In this document: one piece after another, positions 61,408 through 64,000 of the stretch | Layout of the letters: each line of letters starts with the position of its first letter | Numbering within the stretch: position 1 is the first letter of the stretch | Assembly: GCA_025936825.1 (NCBI GenBank) | Contig: JAICSO010000013.1 | Span: 88,226 to 152,225, forward strand | DNA: 64,000 nucleotides | Direction: 5' to 3' | Origin: Terriglobales bacterium | GTDB taxonomy: Bacteria > Acidobacteriota > Terriglobia > Terriglobales > Acidobacteriaceae | The notes under the pieces: generated by a model | The model's input: the letters and a program-made list of their open reading frames with translations, nothing else | Told to the model about the DNA's origin: nothing | The model's database searches: none | Translations under genes and position numbers: made by a program

Positions 61408-62706
61408 TTATTCCAGCGCATAAATCGCCAGACCATCCAGAAGCTTGGGATAGAAATCCGTGGATTTCTGCGGCAGTACGCCACCCGCGAAGGCGATGTC
61501 GCGTACCTCGCGCATGCGTATTGGGTTCATCAGGAATGAGATGTTCGCCTGGCCAGAGCGTGCTCGCTCCAACGCCTCTTCAGCTTCACGAACATACTTC
61601 ACATTCTGTTGATTACGGATCGCTTCTTCGGAAATGCCCAGTGAGTTCTCCAGAAGGGCCTTGTGCAGTTGCACCACATCGAGTCCCTGGTGCTGCAGTG
61701 AGTAGCCTGCGAAGACCGAAGATGGAGCCTTCGGCCGGCTGAACAGGAATGCGCGATCCTGGCTCACCCCAAGCAGTGACGTCCCCGTATGCGAGGCTTC
61801 CTTCAAAATCGCGGTTGCGCGCTTAGCATCCAATGCCGGATCGACCTCCTCTACGCTGAAAAATTCTCCGGCATTATGGCGCAGGCTATCCATCGAGAAC
61901 CCTTGCAGGCTGTGCACCACGCGGTGGGTCGGCAGGATCAGAAGGCCTGGGCTATCCATGTTCACAAACGTCATCATTGCGAAATCGTATGGCGCGTGTG
62001 GGGTGGCCATCCCCCCCGCCTGTGCGCGCCTCTCATTCCGATAGTTCAGCGCCGTCTCATATCGATGGTGTCCGTCCGCAATGATCAGCTTCTTGTCCGC
62101 CATCTTCCCGCGCACAGCTGACACCAGCGCCGGATCGGAAGTCTTCCAAACCCGGTGCCGGACGCCATACTCATCTTGAAGATCAATGATGGGATCTTCT
62201 CCAGTCCTGAGCAGCTTTTCGACCTCCGCCTCCGGATCGGAATACAGCATGAAAATATGTCCGAAGTGGGCCCGGGTAGCCCGCAGTAGGTCGAGCCTAT
62301 CCGCTTTGGGTTTGGACAGCGTCTGCTCATGCCTGTGAACGACCCGATCCGAGTAATCCTGCAGTTTGCCGGCGGCTATGAAGCCATCGCGCTCCATCTT
62401 TTTCCCACTTGGGGTGGTGAATTCCTGCGAATACCTGTAAATAGCCGGCTTCGGGTCTTGAACCAGCACCCCGTCGTGCCGCCAATCCGCGAAGAACTTC
62501 GCCGCCCTCGTATAAACGTTTTCATCAGCGCTGTCGTTGGCATCCCGCTTGCCCAGAATGATCCTGACAAGATTGTGCGGACTGGAAATGTAGTACCGCT
62601 CCTGCATTTCAGGAGTAATCTTGTCGTAGGGCTGGGTGACGACCTGGTCGAGAGCAACTCGTGCCGGGTCATAGCGGAAGGCGCGGAAAGGCTCTATGTG
62701 TGCCAT
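61408..62706 (-). CDS. DUF1015 family protein
   Basis: A 432-residue protein starting MAHIEPFRAFRYDP. Motifs: QPYDKI, NLVRIILGKRD, ADGHHRYETAL and a late EAEEALERA helix, all of DUF1015, a widespread bacterial family of unknown role (sometimes proposed to be HTH-linked or SerC-neighbours). Start ATG 62706. First gene of the amidase-GerMN run. Confidence 0.9.
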   Translation of the reverse strand: MAHIEPFRAFRYDPARVALDQVVTQPYDKITPEMQERYYISSPHNLVRIILGKRDANDSADENVYTRAAKFFADWRHDGVLVQDPKPAIYRYSQEFTTPSGKKMERDGFIAAGKLQDYSDRVVHRHEQTLSKPKADRLDLLRATRAHFGHIFMLYSDPEAEVEKLLRTGEDPIIDLQDEYGVRHRVWKTSDPALVSAVRGKMADKKLIIADGHHRYETALNYRNERRAQAGGMATPHAPYDFAMMTFVNMDSPGLLILPTHRVVHSLQGFSMDSLRHNAGEFFSVEEVDPALDAKRATAILKEASHTGTSLLGVSQDRAFLFSRPKAPSSVFAGYSLQHQGLDVVQLHKALLENSLGISEEAIRNQQNVKYVREAEEALERARSGQANISFLMNPIRMREVRDIAFAGGVLPQKSTDFYPKLLDGLAIYALE

Positions 62707-62926
62707 GTTTTTTGGAACACGAGATTGTATCAAGCGGGGCGGTGTTTGGCGGCAAGCCCCGGTCAAATCGCACACTCTAGGGAAGGCGGATGCAACGCCA
62801 GAGCAAACTTTTGCACAGGCAGCGAATCCAACCTCTCAGTTCGAAGGGTGTAGGACCGTGCCCAACAAAGTTTTGACGATTGTTTCTCTCGCCTGTGCTA
62901 ACATCTCCCATCAATTTGTAGTTCTT

Positions 62927-64000
62927 ATGGCGCGCACGCACCAGCGCGGGTTTCGGGACAGGGGAACTGAAATTCGGGGTTCGGTTCCGGTTTGGTTGTC
63001 GCCCTTGTCGATCGGGCTCAGGACGCTCTCCTGTGCAGTCATTGCCTGCCTGCTTGTTCTCTTTGCGCTTCCAGCCTCAGCTCAGGATCCCGACGTCGAA
63101 GACGTGCACGTTGCCCCGCGGGTCGAGCCGCAGCCGGACAATACCGATCCAGCAATCCCGGATCCCACTGCGGGCGACACGGTTCGGATGCACGCCCCGA
63201 TGATTAAGTCCAAGGTCGACCTCGTTCTCGTGCCGGTTACTGTTACTGATCCTTTGAACCGGCTCGTAACTGGTCTTGATAAAGAGAATTTCGAGGTCTT
63301 CGAGGGCAAGGATCGCCAGGAGGTCCGCCATTTCTCCGCCGAGGACGCCCCCATTTCACTGGGAGTAATCTTCGACATGAGCGGCAGCATGGCCAGCAAG
63401 ATCGAGCGCGCCCGCGAGGCGGTCATCGAATTTTTCAAAACCGCTAATCCCCAGGATGAATTTTTCCTGATTGCGTTCTCCGACCGCCCGCAGGAAGTGT
63501 CTGACTTTACTCAATCGATTGAAGATCTGCAGGGCAAACTGGTTTACACGGTCCCCAAAGGGCGCACGGCTCTACTCGACGCTATTTACCTCGGCATCAG
63601 CAAGATGCGCCAGGCGAAGTACCCAAAGAAATCCCTTCTTATTATTTCGGACGGGGGCGACAACCACAGCCGCTACACCGAAGGGGAGATCAAGTCCTTG
63701 GTGAAGGAAGCCGACACAATGATTTATTCCATAGGGATTTACGATCATTACTTCGCTACGGAAGAAGAGCGGCTGGGACCGCAAATGTTGAGCGACATTT
63801 CAGAACTTAGTGGTGGCAGGGCATTTACCATAGACAACCCCAACGATCTGGCCGATGTGGCTACAAAAATCGGGATCGAGCTACGCAACCAATATGTACT
63901 CGGATACCGTCCAAAGAACCCAGGGCACGACGGCAAGTGGCATAAGATAAGAGTGAAGCTGCTGCCGCCGAAAGGACTGCCACCGCTCCATGTCTATGCA
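62927..64000 (+). CDS. VWFA-domain protein, partial at right edge
   Basis: The frame is open from the ATG at 62927 to base 64000 (358 codons), with no stop in the window. A hydrophobic segment (residues ~37-55) is a signal anchor or peptide; a beta domain (~100-140) leads to a VWA fold with an intact MIDAS DMSGS motif, then the YVLGYRP end similar to the other VWFA proteins here. A TAACAT extended -10 lies near 62899. The C-terminus is cut off. Confidence 0.85.
   Translation, partial: MARTHQRGFRDRGTEIRGSVPVWLSPLSIGLRTLSCAVIACLLVLFALPASAQDPDVEDVHVAPRVEPQPDNTDPAIPDPTAGDTVRMHAPMIKSKVDLVLVPVTVTDPLNRLVTGLDKENFEVFEGKDRQEVRHFSAEDAPISLGVIFDMSGSMASKIERAREAVIEFFKTANPQDEFFLIAFSDRPQEVSDFTQSIEDLQGKLVYTVPKGRTALLDAIYLGISKMRQAKYPKKSLLIISDGGDNHSRYTEGEIKSLVKEADTMIYSIGIYDHYFATEEERLGPQMLSDISELSGGRAFTIDNPNDLADVATKIGIELRNQYVLGYRPKNPGHDGKWHKIRVKLLPPKGLPPLHVYA

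Overview
The window looks like chromosomal DNA of an Acidobacteriota species, most likely class Terriglobia (Koribacter-like). This is inferred from gene content and a GC-rich codon bias; no rRNA or other marker gene is present. The pointers are three proteins of the acidobacterial VWFA-related type, an Oar-like TonB-dependent receptor with an N-terminal carboxypeptidase-regulatory domain, a Ser/Thr kinase fused to a long TPR tail, several secreted TPR or repeat proteins, and large hybrid histidine kinases. I see no tRNA, rRNA, CRISPR array, insertion sequence, phage gene or plasmid function. Most of the window is ordinary core and niche metabolism.

Layout. 0-6.4 kb: end of a VWFA-related protein, RmuC, a secreted CAP-domain protein, a second VWFA-related protein, a DUF4242 protein and an HD-GYP response regulator. 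6.5-10 kb: a 1166-residue membrane hybrid kinase, divergent from the HD-GYP gene, whose receiver has Asn at the phosphoacceptor position. 10-18.5 kb: bifunctional FtcD, a secreted protein, VanZ-like protein, small beta-carbonic anhydrase, cysteine desulfurase plus MnmA (a tRNA 2-thiouridine sulfur relay), a frameshifted ICMT-type methyltransferase, two small membrane proteins and a Cys-rich zinc-ribbon protein. 18.5-24 kb: Ser/Thr kinase-TPR protein, a frameshifted SDR oxidoreductase and a secreted repeat protein. 24-28.4 kb: purC-cvpA-fis operon behind a near-consensus promoter, a secreted esterase and glutaryl-CoA dehydrogenase. 28.5-35 kb: a second hybrid kinase, trpD with an insertion in its substrate loop, and a secreted GH71-like protein. 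35-39 kb: kdgK-eda-trmJ-nagA, joining sugar-acid and amino-sugar breakdown with a tRNA methyltransferase. 39-46.5 kb: NmrA-like protein, sorbosone-dehydrogenase-like protein, a Tat-exported molybdenum hydroxylase pair close to tatA, and a TPR protein. 46.5-52.3 kb: zinc-ribbon protein, a 59-residue two-helix membrane protein, GreA/B-like factor, CBM9-like protein, Ada, NTF2-like protein and a Gly-rich secreted protein. 52.4-58.6 kb: TonB-dependent receptor, a secreted HELAE-motif protein and IlvD. 58.9-64 kb: DUF1015, amidase, GerMN, small ORF and RNase PH on the minus strand, then a VWFA protein running off the right end.

The most unusual feature is a set of intergenic inverted repeats (about 10.0, 15.0, 16.9, 24.1, 28.4, 55.4 and 56.9 kb, plus single arms at 16.24 and 49.23 kb). 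Their sequences differ, but most have arms built from degenerate tandem units of 7-9 bases, and all but one pair of arms is 15-38 bp long with a spacer of tens of bases. They sit only between genes. Other points worth checking are two genes each broken by one base, the receiver without its aspartate, the TrpD insertion, tatA beside a twin-arginine substrate, and the Gly-rich protein next to a Gly-rich TonB receptor.
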